Source of the DNA: an uncultured Lachnospiraceae bacterium
GTDB taxonomy: Bacteria > Bacillota > Clostridia > Lachnospirales > Lachnospiraceae
Length of the DNA stretch: 64,000 bases
Assembly: GCA_947626415.1 (NCBI GenBank)
Contig: CANQSA010000004.1
Location: 78,892-142,891, forward strand
Direction: 5' to 3'
The notes below the pieces were generated by a model. That model was not told the origin of the DNA, searched no databases, and saw nothing but the letters and a program-made list of their open reading frames with translations. How positions within the stretch are numbered: the stretch's first letter is position 1; every line of letters begins with the position of its first letter. Below are positions 56,412 to 64,000 of the stretch, in pieces. The position numbers and the translations under genes are program-made.

Positions 56412-56810
56412 ATGAATATTGGTTTAATTGCACACGACGCTAAGAAAAAACTGATGCAGAATTTTTGTATTGCTTACCGGGGCATTTTAAGCAAACACGA
56501 TCTGTATGCGACCGGTACGACCGGAAGACTGATTGAAGAAGTCACGAATCTGACAGTATACAAATATTTGGCAGGACATTTAGGCGGTGAACAGCAGTTA
56601 GCAGCACAGATTGAGCAGAACCAGATCGATCTGTTTATTTTCCTGCGTGACCCGCTTACCCCCAAGTCCCATGAACCGGATGTAAATAAGGCCATTCGGC
56701 TGTGCGATATGCACAATATTCCTTTGGCTACCAATCTGGCGACTGCGGAAGTGTTGATTCGATCTCTTGATAAAGGCGGCCTGGAATTCCGTGAGATGAT
56801 CCGGCAATAA
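56412..56810 (+). CDS. mgsA: Methylglyoxal synthase
   Basis: MgsA converts dihydroxyacetone phosphate to methylglyoxal and phosphate, a bypass used when phosphate is scarce or sugar phosphates accumulate. The 132-aa product has the family start NIGLIAHDAKKKLM and the catalytic D80 in FLRDPLTPKSHEPDV. ATG 56412 with GGAG six bases upstream is the true start; the frame is open to 56346 through the structured leader, which I do not consider coding. It has no visible promoter of its own. Confidence 0.95.
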   Translation: MNIGLIAHDAKKKLMQNFCIAYRGILSKHDLYATGTTGRLIEEVTNLTVYKYLAGHLGGEQQLAAQIEQNQIDLFIFLRDPLTPKSHEPDVNKAIRLCDMHNIPLATNLATAEVLIRSLDKGGLEFREMIRQ

Positions 56811-56815
56811 GGAAT

Positions 56816-56843
56816 AAGGAGAAGCAGAGCCTGCTTCTCCTTT
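56816..56843 (+). terminator. Hairpin terminator after mgsA
   Basis: AAGGAGAAGCAG (56816-56827) pairs perfectly with CTGCTTCTCCTT (56831-56842) around a three-base loop. The downstream T run is short on the plus strand; on the minus strand TTATTCC follows, so it may serve the convergent DUF378 gene too. Confidence 0.7.
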
Positions 56844-56850
56844 GACCTTG

Positions 56851-56875
56851 CCGGACAGGCGTTTTTGCCTGCCGG
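56851..56875. terminator. Second hairpin between convergent mgsA and the DUF378 gene
   Basis: CCGG (56851-56854) and CAGGC (56856-56860) pair with GCCTG (56867-56871) and CCGG (56872-56875), with one bulged A and loop GTTTTT. It lies between two convergent genes. There is no good T run on either side, so its terminator role is uncertain. Confidence 0.4.
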
Positions 56876-56892
56876 ATATGGAATATGATTAG

Positions 56893-57105
56893 TTACGATT
56901 CTCTGGCATCCCGGATCCTGCCGAATACGGAGATCAGGTACAGTCCGCACAGACCAACCAGGGCGTAGACGATCCTGGAGATCAGCGTCATATCGCCGAA
57001 GAGGAATTTAACCAGATCGAACCGCAGGAAACCGATCAGACCCCAGTTGATTGCGCCGATGATAGTAATTGTCAGCGCTGTATAATCTAATACTTTTGTA
57101 CTCAT
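56893..57105 (-). CDS. DUF378 small membrane protein
   Basis: A 70-aa protein with two membrane segments and the DUF378 pattern LDYTALTITIIGAINWGLIGF. The family is widespread and uncharacterised. This is the only gene on the minus strand of the window. On that strand ATG (first base at 57105) has AAGGAG nine bases upstream; a TTG six bases earlier is too close to the site. It has its own promoter candidate. Confidence 0.9.
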   Translation of the reverse strand: MSTKVLDYTALTITIIGAINWGLIGFLRFDLVKFLFGDMTLISRIVYALVGLCGLYLISVFGRIRDARES

Positions 57106-57167
57106 ATGCAATTTCTCCTTTTCTTTTTTTATCAGTATCTCCGATTGGAGAAATTCTATGCATGGAA

Positions 57168-57196
57168 TTTAAAAAACGGTGAAAACACGATATCAA
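57168..57196 (-). promoter_or_regulatory. Candidate vegetative promoter for the DUF378 gene
   Basis: On the minus strand TTGATA (57196-57191) and TTTAAA (57173-57168) are 17 bases apart, about 60 bases upstream of the DUF378 start. The -10 match is four of six. Confidence 0.45.
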
Positions 57197-57221
57197 GTTA
57201 AATCTGGAAAGGCACGGATGA

Positions 57222-58637
57222 ATGGCAAAAACGAAAAAGAAAAAAAATGTGATCTCATATAAAAAAAGAATGAATCTGAATATCGGCGTTATCATCTTCG
57301 GGATTACATTCATTTATATCATAATCAATATCCTGGTATTTTTTTCGAGAGATAAGATTACGTTTTATGAAGTAACAGAAGGACATACCAGCACCGGCAA
57401 CGAAGAAACTTATACGGGAATCGCGCTGCGCGATGAAGTTGTTTCTTATGCGGACAGCTCCGGATATATCAATTATTATGTCCGGGAGGGCAACCGGGTC
57501 TCCCGAAACTCCACACTGTATTCCATTGATGAAACCGGCGCTGTAACCAAGATGCTGGCGGAAGCGGCGGAGGAGAGCAGTCAGTTGTCTAAAGAAGATA
57601 TCAAAGCGCTGCAGTCTGATCTGCTGGAGTTTTCAAGTACTTATAACGCTATGGATTTTGACCGGGTCTATGACTTTAAATACGATCTGGATAGCCGGAT
57701 CCTGGAACTGATCAATTCCAATTCATTAAACAGCATCAATAAAATGCTGTCGGAGAGCGGTCAGGAAGGAACTTATACGATCAAACACGCGGAAACAACC
57801 GGGATTGTGGTATATTCCGTAGATAATTTCGAACAGAAAAAGCCCGAAGAGATCAAAAAATCCGACTTTGATCCGGAAACCTATGAAAAAGCAATGTTTT
57901 CCTCTAATACCTTGGTGGAGGCAGATGCGCCGATTTATAAAACGATATCGGATGAAACCTGGTCGATCCTGATTCCGTTAAGCAATGCGGATATTTTAAA
58001 CTATGCGGACACTACCTCTGTCAATGTAAAATTCGTAAAGGACAATCTGGAAACGACAGCGGAATTCAAAATGGTCTTTAATGAAGCGGAAGAAGGCTTC
58101 GGCCAGCTGACTTTCCATAATTATATGGTTCGGTATGCGACACTGCGTTTTATTGACGTTCAGATCGACACCAATGAAGTTTCCGGTCTGAAAGTTCCGA
58201 AATCAGCGATCACGGAAAAAGACTTCTATATTATTCCTGAGGAATACGGCAGTACAGGCGGAGACCAGAACGAAGACAGCATCGGATTTTACCGGCAGAG
58301 TTTTCTGGAAGACGGGACGGAATCCATTACTTATATCGAACCCACTATATATGAGAAAAAAGACGGATTTTATTATGTAGATATGGATACCTTCGCAAAA
58401 GGCGATATTCTGATCAAGAACGACTCGACGGAACGCTGCGCGATCAATGCAACGCAGAAGCTGATGGGCGTTTACAACATCAATAACGGATATACCGTTT
58501 TCCGGCAGGTGAACATACTGGCGGAAACCAACGACTATTATATTGTAGAATCCAGTACGCCGTATGGACTGCTGGAATATGACCACATTGTTCTGGATTC
58601 TGATGATGTCAGTGAAAACCAGATCATATTTCAATAG
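57222..58637 (+). CDS. HlyD-like membrane-anchored protein
   Basis: A 471-aa protein with a very basic N terminus, one membrane helix (about residues 24-45) and a long extracytoplasmic region. The stretch ALRDEVVSYADSSGYINYYVREGNRVSRNSTLYSID resembles the biotinyl-lipoyl-like half-motif of HlyD adaptors. No ABC transporter or exporter partner is encoded nearby. Genes of this kind precede yggS-sepF in related Clostridia, as far as I recall, so a role in division or envelope work is possible but not shown. Confidence 0.75.
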   Translation: MAKTKKKKNVISYKKRMNLNIGVIIFGITFIYIIINILVFFSRDKITFYEVTEGHTSTGNEETYTGIALRDEVVSYADSSGYINYYVREGNRVSRNSTLYSIDETGAVTKMLAEAAEESSQLSKEDIKALQSDLLEFSSTYNAMDFDRVYDFKYDLDSRILELINSNSLNSINKMLSESGQEGTYTIKHAETTGIVVYSVDNFEQKKPEEIKKSDFDPETYEKAMFSSNTLVEADAPIYKTISDETWSILIPLSNADILNYADTTSVNVKFVKDNLETTAEFKMVFNEAEEGFGQLTFHNYMVRYATLRFIDVQIDTNEVSGLKVPKSAITEKDFYIIPEEYGSTGGDQNEDSIGFYRQSFLEDGTESITYIEPTIYEKKDGFYYVDMDTFAKGDILIKNDSTERCAINATQKLMGVYNINNGYTVFRQVNILAETNDYYIVESSTPYGLLEYDHIVLDSDDVSENQIIFQ

Positions 58638-58654
58638 AGGGGAGATAACCAGCC

Positions 58655-59347
58655 ATGATACAGGAAAATTTAGCTGAAGTAGAAGCGAGGATCGCGGATG
58701 CATGTAAGCGCGCCGGCCGTTCCCGGGATGAGGTAACCTTGATTGCCGTCAGCAAGACCAAACCGTTAGAAGATCTGCGGGAAGCCTATGCATACGGCTG
58801 CCGTAATTTCGGAGAGAACAAGGTACAGGAGTTGTGTGATAAGATCGAACAGATGCCGTCGGATATCCGCTGGCATATGATCGGACATCTGCAGCGGAAT
58901 AAAGTAAAATATCTGATCGGGAAGACAGCCTGCATCCATTCTGTAGATTCCGTCCGGCTTGCGGAACAGATTGAGACGGAAAGCGCCAAAAAAAATGTGA
59001 TTACGGATATTCTGGTCGAAGTAAATGTCGCGCAGGAAGAAAGCAAATTCGGGATTCCGCTCGAACAGGCGGAATCATATGTGCGGGAATTTGCCGGATT
59101 TCCCCATATCCGGGTATGCGGACTTATGACGATTGCCCCATATACGGTGAATCCGGAAGAAAATCGACAATTTTTTTCTGATTTAAGAAAAGTTTATGTT
59201 GACATAAAGGGTAAAAACATTGATAATGTGAATATGAGTATTTTGTCGATGGGCATGACCAACGATTATGAGATCGCGATTGAAGAAGGGGCAACCATGG
59301 TCCGCGTCGGCACAGGTATTTTTGGAGAAAGAAATTATACTATGTAG
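58655..59347 (+). CDS. PLP homeostasis protein (YggS/YlmE family)
   Basis: A 230-aa single-domain alanine racemase-like barrel that binds pyridoxal phosphate and buffers its pool. The PLP lysine is K34 in AVSKTKPLEDL, and GENKVQEL and WHMIGHLQRNK are typical. It lies directly ahead of sepF, the Firmicute ylmE position. Confidence 0.95.
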   Translation: MIQENLAEVEARIADACKRAGRSRDEVTLIAVSKTKPLEDLREAYAYGCRNFGENKVQELCDKIEQMPSDIRWHMIGHLQRNKVKYLIGKTACIHSVDSVRLAEQIETESAKKNVITDILVEVNVAQEESKFGIPLEQAESYVREFAGFPHIRVCGLMTIAPYTVNPEENRQFFSDLRKVYVDIKGKNIDNVNMSILSMGMTNDYEIAIEEGATMVRVGTGIFGERNYTM

Positions 59348-59367
59348 AAAGAGATGGGAGAAGTAAG

Positions 59368-59943
59368 ATGGGTAAGTTTACAGATAAGTTTCTGGGTATG
59401 CTTCGATTAAATGAGGACGATTATGACGATTACGAGGACGATTATGATGATTACGAGGATGATTATGAGGAATCACCCCGTTCGTCGGTAAAGCCGGAAG
59501 AGAAGGAGACTCTGCGCTCTGAACGGATCCGCGCCTCTAAGCGTACCGATAACGATATATATGACGATTATGACGAAGAGGCTGCGCCTTCTGTCGCACC
59601 TAAGAAGCCTCAGCGGAAAGCGGCATCTGCCAAGGTAGTTCCCATGCGCAGCGCAAAAACAGGAAACATGGAAGTATTTGTTTCCAAGCCTTCGGATTTT
59701 GACGACGCAAAGGATATTGCCGATACCTTATTGAGCGGAAGAGCGGTTGTGCTGAATGTGGAAGGATTACATGTAGATCTGGCGCAGCGGATTATAGATT
59801 TTGCTGCAGGTGCATGCTGGGCGATCCACGGTAATTTAAAGAGAATCACCAACTACATTTTTATTTTCACTCCGTCTAACGTAGATATTTCCGGCGATTT
59901 TTCGGATCTGCTGGATAACGGCTTTAATATGACTTCCATGTAA
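59368..59943 (+). CDS. sepF: Cell division protein SepF
   Basis: SepF is the membrane-attached ring protein that anchors FtsZ. The 191-aa product has the N-terminal amphipathic start GKFTDKFLGMLRL, a very acidic Asp/Tyr repeat (residues 17-36), a linker with many charges, and the SepF core (MEVFVSKPSDFDDAKDIADTL to the end). The Asp/Tyr segment is encoded by a 21-base tandem repeat. It is followed by ylmH; the usual ylmG between them is absent. Confidence 0.95.
   Translation: MGKFTDKFLGMLRLNEDDYDDYEDDYDDYEDDYEESPRSSVKPEEKETLRSERIRASKRTDNDIYDDYDEEAAPSVAPKKPQRKAASAKVVPMRSAKTGNMEVFVSKPSDFDDAKDIADTLLSGRAVVLNVEGLHVDLAQRIIDFAAGACWAIHGNLKRITNYIFIFTPSNVDISGDFSDLLDNGFNMTSM
59416..59469 (+). repeat. 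21-base tandem repeat inside sepF (DDYDDYE units)
   Basis: Two full 21-base units (59416-59436 and 59437-59457) differ by a single base and each encode DDYDDYE; a partial third unit encodes DDYEE. The repeat is in frame, so copy-number change would lengthen or shorten the acidic linker without shifting the reading frame. Confidence 0.85.
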
Positions 59944-59955
59944 GTGAGAACAGAT

Positions 59956-60714
59956 ATGGATGAAAAAGAAGAAGGACGATTAAAGCGGCGTTTTCTGGAG
60001 CTGGCGAATACGGCATATCAAAGAATGATTCCCGTGTTTTCAGACTTTTTGACATTATATGAACAGGATGTTTTTTTACATATGACGCGCGAACTGCCAC
60101 CAGTAAATTATAAATTGATTGGTGGCTGTCCTTATGTTGAGAGAGCCCTGATCGCTTTTATTCCCATGGAATGGGAATATGAACCGGATATCCCGATCGA
60201 TATCATCCGGATCGCGCCGGTAAACAGCAGGTTTTCAGACAGCTTCAGTCACAGGGATATTCTCGGCGCCTTAATGAATCTGGGAATTGAGCGTTCCGTA
60301 CTGGGCGATATTCTGCTGGATGGAAATACCGCTTATGTGATAACCCTTAGAAAAATGCAGGCCTATATCTGCCGGGAACTTTCCCGGATTAAGCATACGA
60401 CGGTTGCCTGTACGGTTGTCACCGCTGCGGATGTCACCTGGCATCCCGCCTTTCAGGAGATAACCGGCAGCGTTTCCAGCGTTCGGCCGGACAGTGTTTC
60501 GGCTTTGGCGTTTCACCGGTCCAGAACTGTAATCCAGGCTGCGATTCAGGAAGGCAGGCTTTTTGTCAACGGCAGACTGATCACCACCAATGCCTGTCAT
60601 CTGCGGGAAGGGGACCGGATTTCTATTCGGGGACTTGGAAAATATGAATTTCTGGGTGCCGCCGGCGTCAGTAAAAAGGGAAAAACAATAGTCAAAATCA
60701 ATCTATATACATAA
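59956..60714 (+). CDS. YlmH family RNA-binding protein with S4 domain
   Basis: YlmH-type proteins carry a C-terminal S4 domain, seen here around residues VIQAAIQEGRLFVNGRLITTNACHLREGDRISIRGLG. They are linked to division genes by position and recently to rescue of stalled ribosomes in Firmicutes. The product is 252 aa from ATG 59956; an in-frame GTG at 59944 sits directly on the sepF stop and has no ribosome binding site. Confidence 0.92.
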   Translation: MDEKEEGRLKRRFLELANTAYQRMIPVFSDFLTLYEQDVFLHMTRELPPVNYKLIGGCPYVERALIAFIPMEWEYEPDIPIDIIRIAPVNSRFSDSFSHRDILGALMNLGIERSVLGDILLDGNTAYVITLRKMQAYICRELSRIKHTTVACTVVTAADVTWHPAFQEITGSVSSVRPDSVSALAFHRSRTVIQAAIQEGRLFVNGRLITTNACHLREGDRISIRGLGKYEFLGAAGVSKKGKTIVKINLYT

Positions 60715-60729
60715 GGAGGATAAAAGATA

Positions 60730-61311
60730 ATGTTAACACCGATTGATATCCAATCTAAAGTTTTCAAAGGCGGCCTCGGGTATGACCGAAAAGACGTAGA
60801 CAGTTTTATTACGGAGATCATTGAAAACTATGAGAATCTGTATAAGGAAAATGTCGCGCTGAATAAGAAGATTGAATCTCTGACTACAGCGCTGGCACAG
60901 TATAAAACCATTGAAAAATCACTGCAAAAGGCTTTACTGCTGGCACAGAAGACCAGTGACGATATTAAAAACCAGGCAAAGGCATCCGCACAGCTGATTG
61001 AAGAAGAAGCTCATAACCGTGCGGAGCAGATCGTAGCGGACGCCAAAACCGAATTGGGTTATATTCACCGCAAGACCATGGCGCTGACACAGCAATATGA
61101 TTTATATCGCGCACAGTTTGAACAGCTTGCGCGGACACAGATTGCGATCTTAAAAAGCGAAACGTTCCAGTTAAAGCTTTCCAATATGGGAGAATACGTA
61201 GAATCTCCTTCTAAGGAGGAAATGCCGGAAGGAGCAAAAGCGGAGGAAAAAACGGAAGAATCCGAACCGGAACGAAAAGAAGCAGAAAAGGACGAAACTG
61301 CAGATGAGTAA
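60730..61311 (+). CDS. divIVA: DivIVA-domain protein
   Basis: DivIVA is a coiled-coil protein that senses curved membrane at poles and septa. The 193-aa product starts LTPIDIQSKVFKGGLGYDRKDVDSFI, the conserved membrane-contact domain, followed by a coiled coil and an acidic, low-complexity tail (about residues 155-193). AAGGAGG precedes the start. It overlaps aroB by eight bases. Confidence 0.95.
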   Translation: MLTPIDIQSKVFKGGLGYDRKDVDSFITEIIENYENLYKENVALNKKIESLTTALAQYKTIEKSLQKALLLAQKTSDDIKNQAKASAQLIEEEAHNRAEQIVADAKTELGYIHRKTMALTQQYDLYRAQFEQLARTQIAILKSETFQLKLSNMGEYVESPSKEEMPEGAKAEEKTEESEPERKEAEKDETADE

Positions 61312-62392
61312 GTCGATCGTTGTCAGATATGAAGGAAACCCCTGTTATTCGATTGAGATCCGGCGGGATTTTTCGGATTTCTTACCCTGTCTGCAGGCAG
61401 TTATCCCCGATCTTTATAAAAAACGTTTCTGTATTGTTTCCGAAACAAATGTGGCTCCGCTTTATCTGGATACGGTCCGGAAGATTTTAGAGCCGGCTGT
61501 TTCCCAGGTATATTCCTATGTATTTCAGGCAGGAGAACAGAGTAAGAATCTGGATACGGTTTCCGGATTATATCAGGTTTTAATTTCTAACAAGTTCGAT
61601 CGAAATGATATTTTGATCGCATTGGGTGGCGGCGTTGTCGGTGATCTGACCGGATTTGCAGCGGCCACTTATTTGCGTGGAATCCGATTTGTGCAGATAC
61701 CGACTTCACTGTTGGCCCAGGTCGACAGCAGCATCGGCGGAAAGACCGCGGTCGATTTTCAGCAGTATAAAAATATGGTAGGCGCTTTTTACCAGCCGGC
61801 TCTTGTCTATAACAATCTGGAAACCTTAAAAACCCTGCCGGAACGGGAATACTTATCCGGAATGGGAGAGATCATAAAGCATGGGCTGATCCGGGACGCG
61901 TCCTATTATCAATGGCTGAAAGAACATAACAGACAGATTCGGGAACTGGATCCGGATACGCTGGAGACTATGATCGAGATCAGCGACCGGATCAAACGGG
62001 AAGTGGTCGAACGGGATCCGAAAGAAAAGGGCGAACGCGCGCATCTGAACTTTGGGCACACCATTGGCCATGCCATTGAGAAGCTGTCCGATTTTTCTCT
62101 GCTGCACGGGGAATGTGTGGCAATCGGGATGACCGCAGCTGCCTGCCTTTCCCAGAAAAAAGGGATGCTGACAGAAGCTGAATGTTTGGATATCAAACAG
62201 TGCATTTCTGATTTCGGCCTGCCGGTTTCCAATCCGCGGATCGACCCTGCTCTGATCGCGCAGACAACGCTGTTGGATAAGAAAATGGATTCCGGAGTCG
62301 TTAAATTTATATTATTGGATGGTATTGGGAAAGCCGTGATCAATCGAGAGATTACACTTGCGGATATGAAACAGGCTGTCAAATGCCTATAA
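61304..62392 (+). CDS. aroB: 3-dehydroquinate synthase
   Basis: AroB makes 3-dehydroquinate, the second step of the shikimate pathway. The 362-aa product has the NAD-binding block ALGGGVVGDLTGFAAATYLRG, PTSLLAQVDSSIGGKTAVD and the zinc-site region HGECVAIGM with LNFGHTIGHAIE. It begins inside the end of divIVA. No other shikimate gene lies in the window. Confidence 0.97.
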   Translation: MSKSIVVRYEGNPCYSIEIRRDFSDFLPCLQAVIPDLYKKRFCIVSETNVAPLYLDTVRKILEPAVSQVYSYVFQAGEQSKNLDTVSGLYQVLISNKFDRNDILIALGGGVVGDLTGFAAATYLRGIRFVQIPTSLLAQVDSSIGGKTAVDFQQYKNMVGAFYQPALVYNNLETLKTLPEREYLSGMGEIIKHGLIRDASYYQWLKEHNRQIRELDPDTLETMIEISDRIKREVVERDPKEKGERAHLNFGHTIGHAIEKLSDFSLLHGECVAIGMTAAACLSQKKGMLTEAECLDIKQCISDFGLPVSNPRIDPALIAQTTLLDKKMDSGVVKFILLDGIGKAVINREITLADMKQAVKCL

Positions 62393-62417
62393 GCGTCCAT
62401 CCTGAAAGAGGTAATTC

Positions 62418-62990
62418 ATGAAAAAGCAGTTCTTATTTCCGGTATGCAGTCTGCTGCTTGGGATATTTCTGGTAATACTGGATCAATACAGTAAATTATG
62501 GGCCCAGAGCAGACTCGAAGGAAACGAACCCATTCGTCTCATTGACGGTGTATTTCATCTTCAATATCTGGAAGGCGGAAATACCGGAGCGGCATGGGGG
62601 ATATTTTCCGGGAAAACAGGTCTGCTTATTTTTGTGAGTATCGCTGTGTTTGTCCTGTTTTTTCTCGGATTTCTCTGGATAGAACGGTCATTTTGGAAGA
62701 ACCGGATCCCGGAAGAAGCCCGTAGAAAATTCCGTGTTTTGCAGATCATCATGGTTGTGATCTGCGCCGGTGGTGTGGGAAATCTGATCGACCGGTTTTG
62801 GCATGGCTATGTAATCGATTTTCTGTATTTTAAACTGATCGATTTTCCTATATTTAATGTGGCTGACTGTTATGTGACGGTTGGTGTGGTGCTTTTGGCG
62901 ATCATGCTGTTATTTGTGATTCATGATAATGAACTGAACGCGTTAAGGAGACAAAATGATTCAGACCTTTGTAGTGGAGCCGGAAAATGA
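62418..62990 (+). CDS. lspA: Lipoprotein signal peptidase
   Basis: LspA cleaves signal peptides of prolipoproteins before the lipidated cysteine. The 190-aa membrane protein has four membrane segments and the catalytic aspartates D125 in GGVGNLIDRF and D150 in FNVADCYV. Its 3' end overlaps rluD by 35 bases, one of the longest overlaps in the window. The lspA-rluD pair is conserved in Firmicutes. Confidence 0.96.
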   Translation: MKKQFLFPVCSLLLGIFLVILDQYSKLWAQSRLEGNEPIRLIDGVFHLQYLEGGNTGAAWGIFSGKTGLLIFVSIAVFVLFFLGFLWIERSFWKNRIPEEARRKFRVLQIIMVVICAGGVGNLIDRFWHGYVIDFLYFKLIDFPIFNVADCYVTVGVVLLAIMLLFVIHDNELNALRRQNDSDLCSGAGK

Positions 62991-63882
62991 AAATATGCGT
63001 CTGGATAAATGCATTACCGAAGAATGGCCGGAGCTGTCCCGTACTTTAGTGCAGAAGCTAATCAAAGAAGGAAAGGCTTCCGTCAACGGCAGCTTCGCAA
63101 AGGCAAATTATAAGGTAACTGCAGGTGATTCCGTTATTCTGTGTATTCCGGATCCGACCGAGCTGGACGTCGTGCCGGAAGATATTCCGCTTAAGATCCT
63201 GTATGAGGATTCCGATGTGATCGTAGTAGACAAGCCGAAAGATATGGTGATCCATCCGGCAGCCGGCCATCCGACCGGCACCCTGGTCAACGCGCTTTTA
63301 TATCACTGCAGGGATAATCTTTCCGGAATTAACGGCGTTTTGCGTCCCGGAATCGTACACCGAATCGATAAGGATACGACCGGCGCGATTATTGCCTGTA
63401 AAAATGATATGGCTCATGAAGCGATCGCACAGCAGCTGAAGGCGCATACGATCCGCCGGCGTTATGTGGCAGTCTGCATGGGAAATCTGCCCAATTCAGA
63501 GGGAACAATTCACGTTCCTATCGGCAGACATCCGACAGACCGGAAAAAAATGGCCGTCAATCTTACCAACGGAAAAGACGCGATCACGCATTATAAGGTA
63601 TTGCAGCGTTACGATAAGTACGATTATATCGAATGCCGTCTGGAAACAGGGCGGACCCATCAGATTCGAGTTCATATGGCAAGTATCCGCCATCCGCTTT
63701 TGGGCGATACAATCTACAATCCCAACCCCAATCCGGAACATTTTGAACTGTACGGGCAGGTGCTGCATGCGAAAACGCTTGGATTTATCCATCCGCGGAC
63801 AGGCGAATATATGGAATTTGAATCCGAACTGCCCAAATATTTTACGAATCTGTTAAATCTGTTGGAAAATCGAAAAAAATAA
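62956..63882 (+). CDS. rluD: Large subunit pseudouridine synthase RluD-type
   Basis: The enzyme makes pseudouridines in 23S rRNA. The 308-aa product has an N-terminal S4 domain (RLDKCITEEWPELSRT), the catalytic aspartate D138 in HRIDKDTTG, and the family block ETGRTHQIRVHMASI. AAGGAG precedes the start, which lies inside lspA. RluD is the closest guess; other RluA-family members share these motifs. Confidence 0.92.
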   Translation: MIQTFVVEPENENMRLDKCITEEWPELSRTLVQKLIKEGKASVNGSFAKANYKVTAGDSVILCIPDPTELDVVPEDIPLKILYEDSDVIVVDKPKDMVIHPAAGHPTGTLVNALLYHCRDNLSGINGVLRPGIVHRIDKDTTGAIIACKNDMAHEAIAQQLKAHTIRRRYVAVCMGNLPNSEGTIHVPIGRHPTDRKKMAVNLTNGKDAITHYKVLQRYDKYDYIECRLETGRTHQIRVHMASIRHPLLGDTIYNPNPNPEHFELYGQVLHAKTLGFIHPRTGEYMEFESELPKYFTNLLNLLENRKK

Positions 63883-63903
63883 AGAAAATCGACAGGAAAC
63901 TAT

Positions 63904-63932
63904 TTGTTAAAATTGTGAAATTGTGCTATACC
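63904..63932 (+). promoter_or_regulatory. Candidate promoter after rluD
   Basis: TTGTTA (63904-63909) and TATACC (63927-63932) are 17 bases apart. A transcript from here would begin near 63939 and meet a hairpin after about 20 bases. It could serve a gene beyond the window edge or a short RNA. Confidence 0.4.
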
Positions 63933-63956
63933 CCGAGTTTGCCACTTGTAAATGTG

Positions 63957-63983
63957 AAATGGAGCCTTCTTTTGGCTCCATTT
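63957..63983 (+). terminator. Hairpin after rluD, probable terminator or attenuator
   Basis: AAATGGAGCC (63957-63966) pairs perfectly with GGCTCCATTT (63974-63983), with a seven-base loop. The following sequence CCTTG is only modestly T-rich. It may end the division/lspA/rluD transcript or attenuate a downstream one. Confidence 0.65.
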
Positions 63984-64000
63984 CCTTGTATATATGCGGA

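Noticed and set aside
1..64000. Mobile elements, CRISPR arrays, phage genes, tRNA and rRNA genes
   Set aside because: Gaps between genes are short and accounted for. No spaced direct repeats, transposase, integrase or tRNA-like cloverleaf was seen.

Overview
The window reads as chromosomal core DNA from a spore-forming Firmicute of class Clostridia, most likely the family Lachnospiraceae. The grounds are the gene content and order (ylxM-ffh-rpsP-khpA-rimM-trmD-rplS; mreBCD-PBP2-minCDE-rodA; yggS-sepF-ylmH-divIVA), sporulation genes (spoIVA, yqfC, yqfD, a SpoVB-type flippase, a BofC-like protein), moderate G+C, strong AGGAGG-type ribosome binding sites and a few TTG/GTG starts. The species is not identified. 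All genes but one (a DUF378 protein at about 57.0 kb) lie on the plus strand. I see no rRNA, tRNA, CRISPR array, insertion sequence, integrase or phage gene.

Layout. 1-4.2 kb: signal recognition particle GTPase, ribosomal proteins S16 and L19, and RNA maturation factors, ending in a strong terminator. 4.2-14.4 kb: two signal peptidases flanking the ribosome-assembly GTPase RbgA, then rnhB, yraN, pgeF, a PDZ/radical SAM protein, der, plsY, gpsA and cardiolipin synthase. 14.4-17.8 kb: spoIVA behind a convincing sigma-E-type promoter, then a membrane-anchored MutS-like ATPase. 17.9-24.3 kb: tyrS, alaS, a membrane-anchored GH43 glycosidase of odd architecture, and rpsU. 24.3-33.8 kb: yqfC-yqfD-phoH-ybeY, a DUF3048 protein, a SpoVB-like flippase, a BofC-like protein and two FAD oxidoreductases. 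33.8-38.9 kb: proB and proA separated by an unrecognised protein, a patatin, a DUF896 protein and 5-formyl-THF cyclo-ligase. 38.9-47.2 kb: miaB-mutS-mutL-miaA and an YnbB-type PLP enzyme, with no hfq. 47.3-56.8 kb: radC, then the cell-shape and division-site block mreB-mreC-mreD-PBP2-minC-minD-minE-rodA, and mgsA. 57.2-63.9 kb: an HlyD-like membrane protein, yggS, sepF, ylmH, divIVA, aroB, lspA and rluD.

Themes. Translation, tRNA and rRNA modification, envelope building (peptidoglycan elongation, phospholipid synthesis, lipoprotein and signal-peptide processing), division-site placement and spore coat assembly are packed into long co-oriented transcription units, with many 1-35 base overlaps between neighbours.

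The least explained stretch is the 143-base gap between rodA and mgsA. It holds three strong inverted repeats, a 9-bp pairing from a hairpin loop to sequence just before the mgsA ribosome binding site, and an alternative pairing that would hide that site. This looks like a structured RNA, possibly regulatory, or a dispersed structured repeat. Second is the GH43 protein, which carries two export signals separated by a transmembrane anchor. All structure calls were made by eye and all family assignments come from motif recognition; no search or folding program was run.
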